Source: Mucilaginibacter sp. (GTDB lineage: Bacteria > Bacteroidota > Bacteroidia > Sphingobacteriales > Sphingobacteriaceae). Taken from it: 64,000 bases of DNA. Of this stretch, positions 7,773 through 17,208 are shown piece by piece. Where the stretch lies: positions 1 through 64,000 of the forward strand of contig JAUCSE010000026.1 of NCBI GenBank assembly GCA_030445275.1, given 5' to 3'. The notes under the pieces were generated by a model. That model saw nothing but the letters and a program-made list of their open reading frames with translations, was not told the DNA's origin and did not search any database. A program made the translations under genes and the position numbers. The first letter of the stretch is position 1; each line of letters starts with the position of its first letter.

Positions 7773-8624
7773 ATGAATAACGATATAGAACATCCAAACA
7801 ACCCCAATAAAGGAAAAGCTATGGCAGGCGTTATATTGCTTGCCATAGGGGGGCTACTGCTTTTAAAACAGTTTGCAGATTTTTTGATTCCAGGCTGGCT
7901 GTTCAGCTGGCCAATGTGGATTATAGCCTGGGGGCTTTATTTTGGAGCCAAGCACAATTGGCAAAAATCATCATGGGCTATTATGGTATTTTTAGGTGTC
8001 ATCTTTTTATTGAACGATAACATTGATGATGCCAGTCGTGTAGTTTGGCCTTTAGCTATTATTGCTTTTGGCATATGGATTATTTTAAAACGCGGCAGAC
8101 ATGGTGATCCTCAATTTTGGGAAAAACATTATAAGGATCAATTTGATAAAAAACAAGCTCATTTTGATTTTGGCAAGGTAACCGACGATCCCGAAGTTGA
8201 TTATGCGGTAAAAGACGATGTTCCCCCAAAAGATCCCTATACTCCCCCGTATACACCTCCATATACTCCCCCATTCCAAGGCGGAGATGATTTCCTGGAT
8301 ACTGTTTCTGTTTTTGGTGGAGTTAAAAAAACTGTACTCTCCAAAAACTTTAGAGGCGGCGAAATTGTGAATATTTTTGGGGGTGCCGAACTTGATTTTA
8401 CCCAAGCCGATATCAATGGCAGGGTGATTATTGATATCACCCAGATATTTGGTGGTACCAAGATCATTATTCCATCAAACTGGCAGGTGGTATCTGATCT
8501 CGCTGCAATTTTTGCAAGTGTTGACGATAAAAGGATCAGGAGCACTGCATCAGCCAATAACGATAAAATATTAGTGCTTAAAGGAACTTCCATTTTTGCT
8601 GGCGTTGATATACGCAGCTATTAA
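7773..8624 (+). CDS. LiaF-like membrane protein with C-terminal cell-envelope-response domain
   Basis: 283 residues. Residues about 15-105 repeat the four-helix domain of the preceding gene (WLFSWPMWIIAWGLYFGAKH). A charged stretch and a proline-rich linker with three YTPP units at 156-167 follow. The C-terminal domain (about 172-283) has the FGGVKKTVLS, IFGGAELDF and IFGGTKIIIP glycine turns of the LiaF-like/DUF2154 beta domain. It probably senses or modulates an envelope signal at the inner membrane. It has its own promoter and is followed by a DUF4288 gene after 18 bases and then by a LytS/LytTR pair, so a regulatory partnership with those is plausible but unproven. Confidence 0.83.
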   Translation: MNNDIEHPNNPNKGKAMAGVILLAIGGLLLLKQFADFLIPGWLFSWPMWIIAWGLYFGAKHNWQKSSWAIMVFLGVIFLLNDNIDDASRVVWPLAIIAFGIWIILKRGRHGDPQFWEKHYKDQFDKKQAHFDFGKVTDDPEVDYAVKDDVPPKDPYTPPYTPPYTPPFQGGDDFLDTVSVFGGVKKTVLSKNFRGGEIVNIFGGAELDFTQADINGRVIIDITQIFGGTKIIIPSNWQVVSDLAAIFASVDDKRIRSTASANNDKILVLKGTSIFAGVDIRSY

Positions 8625-8642
8625 TCATAACACAAAATAATC

Positions 8643-8978
8643 ATGAACTGGTACGTAGCAAAATTAGTTTTCAGGGTAATAAGTGGTGATGGCGATCATC
8701 AGGCTCAGTTTGATGAGCAATTACGATTGATTAGTGCCGATACAGACCTGAATGCATATGAAAAAGCAAATAAAATTGGTCACGCCAATCAGGATAGCTT
8801 TAAAAATATAGAAAAACAAACCGTTAAATGGCAGTTTATTGATGTGGCCGAACTAAACCAGATCAATGAACTTACCGATGGCGCCGAACTATATTATCAT
8901 ATACATGAAACACCTGACGCCGACCTTTATATTGCCTGGGCACATCATAAATCGGCATTACTGGGTGCAAGAAATTAA
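8643..8978 (+). CDS. DUF4288-type small protein
   Basis: A 111-residue soluble protein beginning MNWYVAKLVFRV, with FDEQLRLISA, WQFIDVAEL and DGAELYYHI segments. These match my memory of the DUF4288 family, small proteins that start WY-x-A-K-L-x-F. No catalytic residues or membrane segments are evident. It starts 18 bases after the LiaF-like gene and is probably co-transcribed with it. The function is unknown. Confidence 0.7.
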   Translation: MNWYVAKLVFRVISGDGDHQAQFDEQLRLISADTDLNAYEKANKIGHANQDSFKNIEKQTVKWQFIDVAELNQINELTDGAELYYHIHETPDADLYIAWAHHKSALLGARN

Positions 8979-8985
8979 TTAAGAA

Positions 8986-9063
8986 GTATCAAGTAATTAG
9001 TATCACGACTTTAATGTCAAAGGTTTAATTCGGTCTTGATACTTGATACTAGCTACTTGATAC
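8986..9063. repeat. Short-word palindrome (GTATCAAGTA type)
   Basis: The left arm 8986-9009 (GTATCAAGTAATTAGTATCA) and the right arm 9033-9063 are near-perfect reverse complements built from the word TATCAAGTA. It ends 26 bases before the start of the histidine kinase and could fold into a hairpin in its leader. Confidence 0.72.
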
Positions 9064-9089
9064 TAAACACTAAACATAAAAAATAAGCT

Positions 9090-10124
9090 TTGGCCTTACC
9101 TTCATTATCAGCTTCAAAATTATACGGTGCATTTATTGCATGCGGACTGGTATGGGCTGGCCTGCAAACTTATATTATACATAGCTTTGGCTTCTATTGG
9201 TTTACTGCCTCAACTGATGGGTTGCTAAGCGCTACACTGTTATCAGGAGCTTGCTGGCTCATTAACAATAACCTGCGCTATTACCAGCCTGGCAAGGGCA
9301 GCTACATCAATTTGTTTATATGGTGTGTGGCGCTTGCTGGTATTTCTACCCTGGGCTGCCGCTACCTGTTGCCGCTTATTAACAGCGATAAGGTGTTTGT
9401 TAACTTCGTGCTGCAATCATTAACCATCCGTTTTTTTACCGACTTTCTGGCTATTGGCTGGATGGCCATGATCAGCTTGTTATGGTACTCGCAGCTTGAC
9501 CAGAAAGAAACCCAGAAACGTAAAACCGAGGCCGAGCAACTGGCTCGTGATGCCGAACTTTATAACCTACGGCAACAACTACAGCCACACTTTTTATTCA
9601 ACAGCCTAAATTCTATTAACGCGCTTATTGGTTTTAAACCTGATGAGGCCCGCCGGATGATACACCAGCTATCTGATTTTTTACGCGGTACCTTAAAAAA
9701 GGACGATCAGCAACAGGTTCCGTTAAGCGAAGAACTGGCGCATCTTAATTTATATCTCGACATTGAGAAGGTGCGCTTCGGTCACCGTTTGCAAACAGAA
9801 ATAAGCTGCGATGACAAATGTAACAAAGCCGTAATGCCCTCTATGCTGCTGCAACCACTGGTTGAAAACGCTATAAAATTTGGTTTATATGATACCACCG
9901 GCGAAGTAACAGTAAGTATCCGTGGTGAAATTGAGGAGCACTATCTGATACTAATGGTCCAAAACCCATATGATCCGCAAACCTCGCGCCCGCAAAAAGG
10001 AACAGGTTTTGGCTTAAGGGGGGTCCAGCGCCGTTTATATTTGCTTTTTGCCCGTAACGATTTGATGGAAACTCATGCAAATGATAATATATTTACAACC
10101 ATTATAAAAATACCACAGTTATGA
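9090..10124 (+). CDS. LytS-type sensor histidine kinase
   Basis: 344 residues. The first 135 hold four or so membrane segments, followed by a short coiled linker. The His_kinase domain has the phosphoacceptor segment LRQQLQPHFLFNSLNSINAL, and the C-terminal ATPase domain has LLQPLVENAIKFG (N box) and GTGFGLRGVQRRL (G box). The start codon is a TTG at 9090: an in-frame stop lies two codons upstream and no ATG occurs before the first membrane helix. It overlaps the response regulator by four bases (ATGA), so the two are translationally coupled. The signal is unknown; the LiaF-like genes upstream suggest envelope status. Confidence 0.9.
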   Translation: MALPSLSASKLYGAFIACGLVWAGLQTYIIHSFGFYWFTASTDGLLSATLLSGACWLINNNLRYYQPGKGSYINLFIWCVALAGISTLGCRYLLPLINSDKVFVNFVLQSLTIRFFTDFLAIGWMAMISLLWYSQLDQKETQKRKTEAEQLARDAELYNLRQQLQPHFLFNSLNSINALIGFKPDEARRMIHQLSDFLRGTLKKDDQQQVPLSEELAHLNLYLDIEKVRFGHRLQTEISCDDKCNKAVMPSMLLQPLVENAIKFGLYDTTGEVTVSIRGEIEEHYLILMVQNPYDPQTSRPQKGTGFGLRGVQRRLYLLFARNDLMETHANDNIFTTIIKIPQL

Positions 10125-10867
10125 GGCGAGCCTTAATTATTGATGATGAACCTTTAGCCCGCATGGTTGTAAAGGAGTACTTACAAAACTATAGCGAAAT
10201 TGAACTGATACAGGAGTGTAGTGATGGCTTTGAAGGCCTTAAAGCTATACAGCAGTACCAACCCGACCTGATATTTCTGGATGTGCAGATGCCCAAAATA
10301 AATGGTTTTGAAATGCTGGAACTGGTAGAGCAGCCACCTGCTGTAATATTTACCACCGCCTTTGATGAGTACGCTATAAAAGCCTTTGAAGCACACGCGG
10401 TTGATTACCTGTTAAAGCCCTTTAGCAAAGACAGGTTTAATAAGGCCATCGAAAAATTTCTGGCAACAGCACCCGAAAAACATACACCAAAACAAACCGA
10501 AGAGCTGCTGGAAACCGCGGCATCACAATCGCCATCGCAACATGAGCGTATCGTGGTAAAAACCGGCACCAAAGTGAAGATCATCCCTGTGGTTGATGTA
10601 GAGTATCTTCAAGCTGATGATGATTACGTAAGTGTGTTTACCAAAGAAGGTTCATACCTTAAAAATAAAACCATGAACTTTTTTGAGCAAACACTTGATC
10701 CACGGCAGTTTGTGCGCGTGCACCGCTCTTACATTATAGCCATACAGCAAATTACCCGTATTGATCCTTACGAAAAAGATGCCCATCTGGCCATTCTAAA
10801 ATCGGGTGCCAAAATACCGGTAAGCAAAACGGGTTATGTGAAATTGAAACAGGTATTGGGGATATAA
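10121..10867 (+). CDS. LytTR-family response regulator
   Basis: 248 residues. The N-terminal receiver domain has the acidic pair in LIIDDEP, the phosphoacceptor in LIFLDVQMP and the conserved lysine in YLLKPF. A linker follows, then a LytTR DNA-binding domain (about 145-248) with VEYLQADDDYVSV and RQFVRVHRSYIIA. It receives phosphate from the LytS partner encoded just upstream and binds promoter direct repeats as a transcription factor. Targets are not visible; the LiaF-like genes and the L,D-transpeptidase nearby are the natural candidates. Confidence 0.93.
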   Translation: MRRALIIDDEPLARMVVKEYLQNYSEIELIQECSDGFEGLKAIQQYQPDLIFLDVQMPKINGFEMLELVEQPPAVIFTTAFDEYAIKAFEAHAVDYLLKPFSKDRFNKAIEKFLATAPEKHTPKQTEELLETAASQSPSQHERIVVKTGTKVKIIPVVDVEYLQADDDYVSVFTKEGSYLKNKTMNFFEQTLDPRQFVRVHRSYIIAIQQITRIDPYEKDAHLAILKSGAKIPVSKTGYVKLKQVLGI

Positions 10868-10903
10868 ATTTGTCTGAATCTTGATTAACACGATTTTTTG
10901 TAG

Positions 10904-10929
10904 AGACACATTACATGTGTCTTTTTTTG
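10904..10929 (+). terminator. Rho-independent terminator of the two-component operon
   Basis: AGACACA and TGTGTCT form a seven-pair stem with a five-base loop, followed by seven T residues, 36 bases after the regulator stop. Confidence 0.75.
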
Positions 10930-10956
10930 TTTACAATAAAGTCAAAATATTACAAT

Positions 10957-11041
10957 TTGTCATTCTGAGCGGAGCGAAGAATCTACTCTACTATTTGCAT
11001 AATTCTCAAATAGACCCTTCGCTCCGCTCAGGATGACAAGT
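10957..11041. repeat. Palindromic dispersed repeat, TGTCATnCTGA family
   Basis: The left arm is TTGTCATTCTGAGCGGAGCG and the right arm CGCTCCGCTCAGGATGACAA. These arms pair along nearly their whole length, making this the best-matched copy. The rest of the 10868-11169 gap is AT-rich and holds nothing else I recognise. Confidence 0.78.
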
Positions 11042-11169
11042 CCTTTTCAATTACACACTTTGCAAAAAGCCATCGAAGTTTTAGAAACCTCTTAAGTCCA
11101 ACAATATTTCCACAGCCACATACTATACAACTAATTTATTAGTTATATCCCTGACGCAACTATAAACCA

Positions 11170-11871
11170 ATGCCCAAACTTTTATATCTCCTGTTGATAT
11201 CATTGCTGATGATCATCAACCCCAAAACCGATTTGCCCGACAGTAAACGAGCCAGTGATGCGCGCGCAACTATATGGCCCAAACTGCAAAAGGAATTAAA
11301 TGATAAAGGGTTTAAAGCTAATTCGTCCATTTACCTGCGTATATTTAAGGACCAGGATCAGTTGGAGATATGGGTAAGATCCGGTTCGAAGTATCGCTTG
11401 TTTAAGACTTACGAAATTTGCTATTTCTCTGGCGGCTTGGGTACCAAAACGCGTTCGGGAGATGGCAAAAGCCCGGAAGGCTTTTACACTATTGAGCCCA
11501 GGCAGCTAAACCCGGTGAGCAAATATCATCTCGCTATCAATATAGGTTACCCAAACAAGGTTGAACAATTAAAAGGATACTCCGGCGATGCTGTAATGAT
11601 TCATGGATATTGCGCCTCTATCGGCTGCTATGCTATGACCGACGCACGGATAGAGGAAATTTATACCCTGATTTATAAAGCATTCGAAAACGGGCAGCAA
11701 AAGATCAACCTGGACATATTTCCGTTCCATATGGATAAAGCTCATATGGACTTTTACAGTCACCAATCCTACTTGCCTTTCTGGAAAACCCTGAAACCTG
11801 GTTATGATCTGTTCGAGAAGAACCATATACCTCCTGATGTTCTGATTAAGGGTAAGGATTATGGTTTTTAA
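11170..11871 (+). CDS. L,D-transpeptidase family protein (YafK/DpaA-like)
   Basis: 233 residues starting with a hydrophobic export signal (MPKLLYLLLISLLMIINP). The YkuD-type catalytic site is visible with H145 in VMIHG and the nucleophile C153 in SIGCYAMTD. SGGLGTKTRSGDGKSPEGFY is the family's substrate-side segment. YafK/DpaA-like enzymes work on peptidoglycan meso-DAP bonds or on attached lipoprotein in the periplasm. Whether this one makes or breaks such links cannot be told from sequence. A perfect hairpin follows the stop. Confidence 0.87.
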   Translation: MPKLLYLLLISLLMIINPKTDLPDSKRASDARATIWPKLQKELNDKGFKANSSIYLRIFKDQDQLEIWVRSGSKYRLFKTYEICYFSGGLGTKTRSGDGKSPEGFYTIEPRQLNPVSKYHLAINIGYPNKVEQLKGYSGDAVMIHGYCASIGCYAMTDARIEEIYTLIYKAFENGQQKINLDIFPFHMDKAHMDFYSHQSYLPFWKTLKPGYDLFEKNHIPPDVLIKGKDYGF

Positions 11872-11881
11872 ACTATATCAA

Positions 11882-11914
11882 AACTTACGAAGTTTTAAAA
11901 ACTTCGTAAGTTTA
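11882..11914. terminator. Perfect hairpin, possible bidirectional terminator
   Basis: AAACTTACGAAGTTT pairs with AACTTCGTAAGTTT around a short A/T loop. The same core (TTACGAAGTTT with its complement) recurs at 51471-51503, also between convergent genes. The T-tract is weak. Confidence 0.5.
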
Positions 11915-11935
11915 AAAGTAGCTTTTTATTAATGG

Positions 11936-12397
11936 CTATTCCCCCCACCCAACAAACTTCTCTGCCTTAACGCCAAAGTGATTTAAAAAGTCAACCCCTT
12001 CATCGCTGGCCAGTCCTTTGTACTCGGCATATGATTTATCAAAGTAAACATGCTTGATACCTGCAGAAAATATGAGGCGGGCACAGGGCAGGCAGGGTGA
12101 TAGCGTGGTGTACAGGGTAGCACCTTCCAGTTTGGCTCCGTTCTTTACAGCGTAAAGTATGGCATTTTCTTCGGCATGCAAAGCCAGTGAACAACTGCCT
12201 TTGGAATCGCGCGGGCATCCGGTTGAAGGCCACTCCTCATCGCAGTTATGCGTACCTGCAGGCGGCCCGTTATAACCTATGGAGATAATACGGGTGTCGC
12301 GGGTTAAAACAGCGCCTACGTGCGCTTTAACGCAGTGTGAGCGTTTGGCCAGGTCGGTCGCCAGGTTCATAAAAATATGATCGAAACTTGGTTTCAT
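11936..12397 (-). CDS. dCMP deaminase family protein (ComEB-like)
   Basis: 153 residues from the ATG at 12397 (MKPSFDHIFMNLA). The zinc site is H74 with the proton-shuttling E76 in HAEENA, and C102/C105 in PCLPC. The length and the CDEEWPSTG insertion fit deoxycytidylate deaminase, which makes dUMP from dCMP for thymidylate synthesis. The frame extends to an ATG at 12427, but those ten extra codons fall inside an iterated CATTAA-word array and look non-coding. Convergent with the L,D-transpeptidase. Confidence 0.9.
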   Translation of the reverse strand: MKPSFDHIFMNLATDLAKRSHCVKAHVGAVLTRDTRIISIGYNGPPAGTHNCDEEWPSTGCPRDSKGSCSLALHAEENAILYAVKNGAKLEGATLYTTLSPCLPCARLIFSAGIKHVYFDKSYAEYKGLASDEGVDFLNHFGVKAEKFVGWGE

Positions 12398-12400
12398 AAA

Positions 12401-12484
12401 TAAGTCATTAAGGTCATTAAATATCATTGGGTCATTAAATCACTCTTTAAAAAAATGACTTAATGACCCAATGGCTTAATGATT
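12401..12484. repeat. Short-word palindrome (GTCATTAA type)
   Basis: The left half iterates TAAGTCATTAAGGTCATTAA and GGGTCATTAAATCAC. The right half reads AAAATGACTTAATGACCCAA then TGGCTTAATGATT, the reverse complement with shuffled words. It spans the 5' side of the dCMP deaminase and reaches the stop of the transporter gene. Confidence 0.72.
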
Positions 12485-12491
12485 AAAAATA

Positions 12492-14123
12492 TTAGTGTCC
12501 GCCTTTTACTTCCACGTGGTCAAGGTCAATACCCTGGTTGCGTAGTTCGCGGCTTACTTTCCATGCAAAATAGGCAAGGTAGGCAAATCCTAAAACAGGT
12601 ACGATGTAGGAAAAATGAATACCGCTCATGCCTTTTACAAGATCATTACTGCCATCCGCAATTTTACCCTGCAGCGGCGGAATGATCGATCCACCCAGGA
12701 TCATCATGATTAAAAATGCCGAACCCTGGCTGGTGTATTTACCCAAACCGGTAATAGCCAATGAGAATATGGATGGCCACATGATAGAACAGCATAAACC
12801 ACCGCTAATGAAAGCGAAAGTGGCTACCCTGCCGGTGGTGAACAAACCTATGAGCATAAATATAACACCTAATATACCTAATACAGATAAGGTGCGTGTT
12901 GGCTTCTGCTGGCCGATAAAAAACGCCACAATAAGCACCGCCACACAAACCGCATAAACATACAGGTTACTTACGTTTACACCAGTAACAGCGTTTACAA
13001 GTAATACCAGGCCAAACGCTACAAACGGAACAAGAACATATAAAACGTACTTGGTTGATTTGGAAAGATTGAAAGCACCGATTGAACCAGCAAAACGACC
13101 GATCATTAAACTACCCCAATATAAAGATATATAGGGTGCAATATCCGATTCGTTGAAGGATCCAAATTCAGGCGTTTTTAGCAACGAGCCCATATTACTT
13201 TGAATAGTAACCTCGGTACCTACATAGGTAAAAATGGCCAGCATACCCAAAATCAATTGTGGATATTGCATGGCTCCCCAACCTTCCTTGCTTTGCTTAG
13301 CAGCAAGTATGGTACCTACCAGGGTAAATACGATGATAGCTAATGAAGCATAAACAAAATACTGACTTGGGATACCGATAGCTTTACTTAATGGATCAGC
13401 AGCCAATATCAATAAAAATGCAATGAAAATGATAAATAACGGTGTATTCGCTTTTTTGCTCGATTCAATTTTTTCGTCGCTGGTAACTTTTGGAAGATTA
13501 GAAAACCAAAAGAATACCGCCACAGCTATAAATAAAGCTGCCAGCATATAGTAAAGATTATTTATAGACGATATTTTAACTTCAGGCTTAGCGCCGGAGT
13601 TTGCAGTACCAAACAATACCACGCTAACCACAATCGGCCCTAATAAGGCTCCTATATTATTGACACTACCAGCAAAATTCAAACGGTTTGAACCTGTTTC
13701 TGCAGGACCCAAGGCCACCACAAACGGGTTTGCAGCTGTTTGTTGCAAGGAGAAACCAACCGCTATAATGAAGAATACAGCTAAGATGAAGCCGAATGCG
13801 CCGCTGGCCACAGCAGGTATCATGCCTAAAGCACCCACTGCCGATATAACTAAACCTAAGATGATACCATTTTTATAACCCAACTTGTTCATGATATCAA
13901 CCTTACTGGCTTGTGATGCAAAATAAAGTATCAATGAGCCTATAAAGTACCCGCCATAAAAGGTAAAATCGATCAACTGCGACTCAAATTGAGTTAAATG
14001 AAAGTGCGTTTTGCAAAACGGTATAAATATACCATTTGACGCAGCTAAGAAGCCCCAGAAGAAAAACACAGTAATCAGCGTGTATAATGCCGAACTGTAA
14101 TTCTTTTTATCGTTTTGTTCCAT
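12492..14123 (-). CDS. FHS-family MFS sugar transporter (FucP/GluP-like)
   Basis: 543 residues with about twelve or more membrane helices. The opening [24 protein letters not shown] and [12 protein letters not shown] match the fucose/glucose-galactose:H+ symporter family (FucP, GluP), as does the conserved [13 protein letters not shown] segment. It takes up a hexose or deoxyhexose with protons across the inner membrane. The protein is longer than FucP (about 440) because of extra loop and helix material in the middle; the substrate is not fixed by context. It diverges from the LysE gene. Confidence 0.87.
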   Translation of the reverse strand: MEQNDKKNYSSALYTLITVFFFWGFLAASNGIFIPFCKTHFHLTQFESQLIDFTFYGGYFIGSLILYFASQASKVDIMNKLGYKNGIILGLVISAVGALGMIPAVASGAFGFILAVFFIIAVGFSLQQTAANPFVVALGPAETGSNRLNFAGSVNNIGALLGPIVVSVVLFGTANSGAKPEVKISSINNLYYMLAALFIAVAVFFWFSNLPKVTSDEKIESSKKANTPLFIIFIAFLLILAADPLSKAIGIPSQYFVYASLAIIVFTLVGTILAAKQSKEGWGAMQYPQLILGMLAIFTYVGTEVTIQSNMGSLLKTPEFGSFNESDIAPYISLYWGSLMIGRFAGSIGAFNLSKSTKYVLYVLVPFVAFGLVLLVNAVTGVNVSNLYVYAVCVAVLIVAFFIGQQKPTRTLSVLGILGVIFMLIGLFTTGRVATFAFISGGLCCSIMWPSIFSLAITGLGKYTSQGSAFLIMMILGGSIIPPLQGKIADGSNDLVKGMSGIHFSYIVPVLGFAYLAYFAWKVSRELRNQGIDLDHVEVKGGH

Positions 14124-14293
14124 TTTTAAGTTTATTTATACGGGATATTATTTTGAATCGCTAAACATAATTCAATTTTTGTAAATGTTCTTATACTTTT
14201 TCAAATTAAATAAATCACAATTTTAAGTTTCGTTGTTTAAGAGATAAAATTGCATATTCGCATGGTTCAAAATTTAGAACATAAGCCTAAATA

Positions 14294-14950
14294 ATGATAG
14301 AAGCTATTATTTCGGGAATTGGGGTTGGATTAGTGCTGACGTTTTTGACTGGCCCGGTCTTTTTTGCTCTTATTAAAACAAGCATCGAAAAGGGTTTTCA
14401 TGCCGGCGTGGCATTGGCACTCGGCGTAGTAAGCAGTGATATTGTTTTCGTGGGCGCTATTTTATTTGGTTCGCAATATTTTGACATTTCCAACCATACC
14501 AAAACTATAGCCGGCGTTGTAGGCAGCATTATTCTGTTTACCGTAGGTGTATATTACCTGTTTAAAAAGGGCGAAGTTAATTACGAAAACAAGGTACCAT
14601 CGGGTATTAACCGTGCAGGCTACTTTTTAAAGGGCTTTTTGATGTGCATTTTTAACCCTACCCTCCTATTTCATTGGATAACGGTAATTGGTACAGCCAG
14701 TACGGTATTTCATGAAGGTGTTGCCCACCGCTCTTTTAAAATTGCCGTGATGTTTGCCACTGTGCTCATTGTGCAGTTTGGCATGGATACCACCAAAGCA
14801 TTTTATGCCAATAAACTGCGCGATAAAATATCGGTTAAACTGGTACATCGCCTAAACGAGGTAGCGGGTATAGCGCTCATTATAGCCTCCCTGATTCTGC
14901 TGGATAAGTTGGTTACCCATTTCATTTTCTCACCACCGGCGGTAAGTTAA
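14294..14950 (+). CDS. LysE family transporter
   Basis: 218 residues with about six membrane helices. The opening GIGVGLVLTFLTGPVFFALI and FHAGVALALGVVSSDIVFV match the LysE/RhtB exporter fold, whose members export basic or neutral amino acids and related metabolites. It stands alone, divergent from the sugar transporter. The substrate is undetermined. Confidence 0.85.
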   Translation: MIEAIISGIGVGLVLTFLTGPVFFALIKTSIEKGFHAGVALALGVVSSDIVFVGAILFGSQYFDISNHTKTIAGVVGSIILFTVGVYYLFKKGEVNYENKVPSGINRAGYFLKGFLMCIFNPTLLFHWITVIGTASTVFHEGVAHRSFKIAVMFATVLIVQFGMDTTKAFYANKLRDKISVKLVHRLNEVAGIALIIASLILLDKLVTHFIFSPPAVS

Positions 14951-14996
14951 GGCCTCGGCCCCAGTTTTTTAATATATTCTTCTCCATTTTATACCA

Positions 14997-15097
14997 TGTC
15001 ATTGCGATCCGCCGGCTGGCGGAATGGCACTCTCATACTATACAGGGCCTTCTTACATAGTTCGCGATTGTTTCGTCGTTCCTCCTCACAATGACAT
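14997..15097. repeat. Degenerate palindromic repeat, CGTCATTGCGA family
   Basis: GTCATTGCGATCC, followed about 70 bases later by TCGTTCCTCCTCACAATGAC, resembles the arms seen at 5693-5791. The left arm has diverged (CCGCCGGCTGGCGG palindrome inserted). Confidence 0.5.
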
Positions 15098-15127
15098 GGC
15101 TTTTAATCTGAAACGCAGCACTTAAAA

Positions 15128-15161
15128 GAAAAAAGGCGATGAAGTAAACTCATCGCCTTGA
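15128..15161 (-). terminator. Rho-independent terminator of the PurF-like gene
   Basis: On the minus strand a ten-pair stem (AAGGCGATGA with TCATCGCCTT) is followed by TTTTTTCTTTT, 23 bases after the stop. Confidence 0.85.
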
Positions 15162-15183
15162 ATATCATGTTCCCTTTCAGGGC

Positions 15184-17091
15184 TTACATATAAGCTCTTT
15201 GGTTCTTTCCTTCCATCCAGTTTACAAAGGCACGGTTAACAACCTTGTTACCACCTGGGGTTGGATAATCACCGCTGAAATACCAGTCACCGGTATGATC
15301 AGGACAGGCAATATGCAGGTTATCTAAAGTTTGGTATAATACTTCAACCTTACATTTTATTTCTTTTGGAGTGATGATCTTGGCAATACGATCTGATATC
15401 TGCTGATCGGTAAACAACTCGTATATTGCTTTTACGTAATTCTTCACGTCTTCTTTTGGAAGAACAGCGCTGTCTTTACATTTTTGATAAACGTCCAGAA
15501 TAATATCTTCACGCTTCATCTCTTTCAATAAGCTGATGGCTGCTTCAAAAGCAACAAACTCACCCATGCGCGACATATCAATACCATAACAATCAGGATA
15601 ACGGATCTGCGGAGCAGATGACACCACTACTACCTTTTTAGGGCCAAGCCTGTCCAGAATTTTCAGTATACTCTGTTTTAGCGTGGTACCACGTACAATT
15701 GAATCATCCAGAACAACCAATGTATCTGTATCTTTTTTGATCAGACCATAAGTAGTATCATATACATGGGCAACCATTTCGCTGCGGTCGGCATCTTGCG
15801 TAATAAAAGTACGCAGTTTTACATCCTTAATGGCTATTTTTTCAACCCTTGGGGCTAGTTGCAATACTTCTGTTAACTCTTCCTCACTTATCTTATCCGC
15901 ACGGTTCAGCAACTTATCGCGCTGGTATTTTTTAACATATTTATGTATCCCTTCAACCATACCGTAAAAAGCAACTTCGGCAGTATTGGGGATATAAGAG
16001 AATACGGTGTTTTTGATATCATTGTCAACCGCGTTCAATATCTGCGGACAAAGCAGTCGGCCTAATTGTTTACGCTCACGATAAATAGATGCATCACTAC
16101 CCCTTGAAAAATAGATCCGCTCAAATGAACAGGCTTTCTTTTCCTGTGGCTCGCTAAACATATCCTCGGTTATTTTTCCATTCTTTTTAACAATTAAAGC
16201 ATGGCCGGGGCGTATCTCTTTAATATCTTCAATAGGGATGTTAAACGCGGTTTGAATAGCCGGACGCTCAGAAGCGGCAACAACTATCTCATCGTTGTAA
16301 TAATAGAACGCTGGTCTGATACCTACCGGATCGCGCATAACAAAAGCATCGCCATGACCCAATATACCTGCAATGGTATAACCGCCATCCCAGTTCTTGG
16401 CCGATTTACGGAGTATTTTAGCTACATCCATATCATTGGCTATCAGTTTACTGATCTCCACGTTATCGTCAAGTCCTTCGCGTTTGTACTGATCAAACAA
16501 GCCCTGATTTTCGGTATCAATAAAATGACCCATTTTTTCGAGCACAGTGATCGTATCCGCTTGTTCTTTAGGATGCTGACCCAGATCATACAGTTGCTGC
16601 AGCAGTTCGTCAACATTGGTCATATTGAAGTTACCGGCAATAACCAGGTTACGGGTCATCCAGTTGTTTTGCCTTAAAAATGGATGGCAGCTTTCAATGC
16701 TGTTTTTACCGTGGGTGCCATAACGCAGGTGCCCCAATAAAACCTCGCCTGTAAAGCTCACATGCTCCTTCAGCCATTCGGTATCGGCCATTTTTTCGGG
16801 ACTTTCTTTTTGAATATCCGCGAATTTCTTTTGGATGTATTCAAAAATATCAGCTACGGCATTTGAGGCCATTGACCGGTGTCTGCTGATGTACCGCTTG
16901 CCAGGCTCAATATCCAGTTTAATGGTAGCAACGCCTGCGCCATCCTGGCCCCGGTTGTGTTGTTTCTCCATTAAAAGGTAAAGCTTGTTCAGGCCGTACA
17001 GAGCTGTTCCGTACTTTTTCTGATAATAAGACAGTGGCTTTAAGAGGCGGATAAATGCCACACCGCATTCATGTTTAATCTGATCGCTCAT
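15184..17091 (-). CDS. Amidophosphoribosyltransferase-type enzyme (PurF homologue, long form)
   Basis: 635 residues. The N-terminal class II glutamine amidotransferase domain has the nucleophile C9 in HECGVAF, implying removal of an eight-residue propeptide, and the EKQHNRGQDGAGVA segment. The phosphoribosyltransferase domain keeps the PRPP loop TLVVLDDSIVRGTT. PurF makes 5-phosphoribosylamine from PRPP and glutamine, the first step of purine synthesis. Classical PurF is about 460-510 residues. The extra length comes from insertions in both domains and a C-terminal extension (TGDWYFSGDYPTPGG). Bacteroidota often carry this long form besides a classical PurF, so whether it is the main enzyme here is open. 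Confidence 0.85.
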   Translation of the reverse strand: MSDQIKHECGVAFIRLLKPLSYYQKKYGTALYGLNKLYLLMEKQHNRGQDGAGVATIKLDIEPGKRYISRHRSMASNAVADIFEYIQKKFADIQKESPEKMADTEWLKEHVSFTGEVLLGHLRYGTHGKNSIESCHPFLRQNNWMTRNLVIAGNFNMTNVDELLQQLYDLGQHPKEQADTITVLEKMGHFIDTENQGLFDQYKREGLDDNVEISKLIANDMDVAKILRKSAKNWDGGYTIAGILGHGDAFVMRDPVGIRPAFYYYNDEIVVAASERPAIQTAFNIPIEDIKEIRPGHALIVKKNGKITEDMFSEPQEKKACSFERIYFSRGSDASIYRERKQLGRLLCPQILNAVDNDIKNTVFSYIPNTAEVAFYGMVEGIHKYVKKYQRDKLLNRADKISEEELTEVLQLAPRVEKIAIKDVKLRTFITQDADRSEMVAHVYDTTYGLIKKDTDTLVVLDDSIVRGTTLKQSILKILDRLGPKKVVVVSSAPQIRYPDCYGIDMSRMGEFVAFEAAISLLKEMKREDIILDVYQKCKDSAVLPKEDVKNYVKAIYELFTDQQISDRIAKIITPKEIKCKVEVLYQTLDNLHIACPDHTGDWYFSGDYPTPGGNKVVNRAFVNWMEGKNQRAYM

Positions 17092-17108
17092 GATTTGGAA
17101 TGAGGCTG

Positions 17109-17116
17109 CAAAGGTA
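17109..17116 (-). promoter_or_regulatory. -7 box of the PurF-like gene
   Basis: The minus strand reads TACCTTTG, a full TAnnTTTG match 17 bases before the ATG at 17091. No well-spaced TTG is seen upstream. Confidence 0.5.
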
Positions 17117-17208
17117 TCATTTTATAATGAACATTGCTTAAACCAATTGTCATTAAATGGTAGTTTGTGGATAAGTTGCTAAAACGTTAATTTTTTGTTG
17201 AAATGAAC

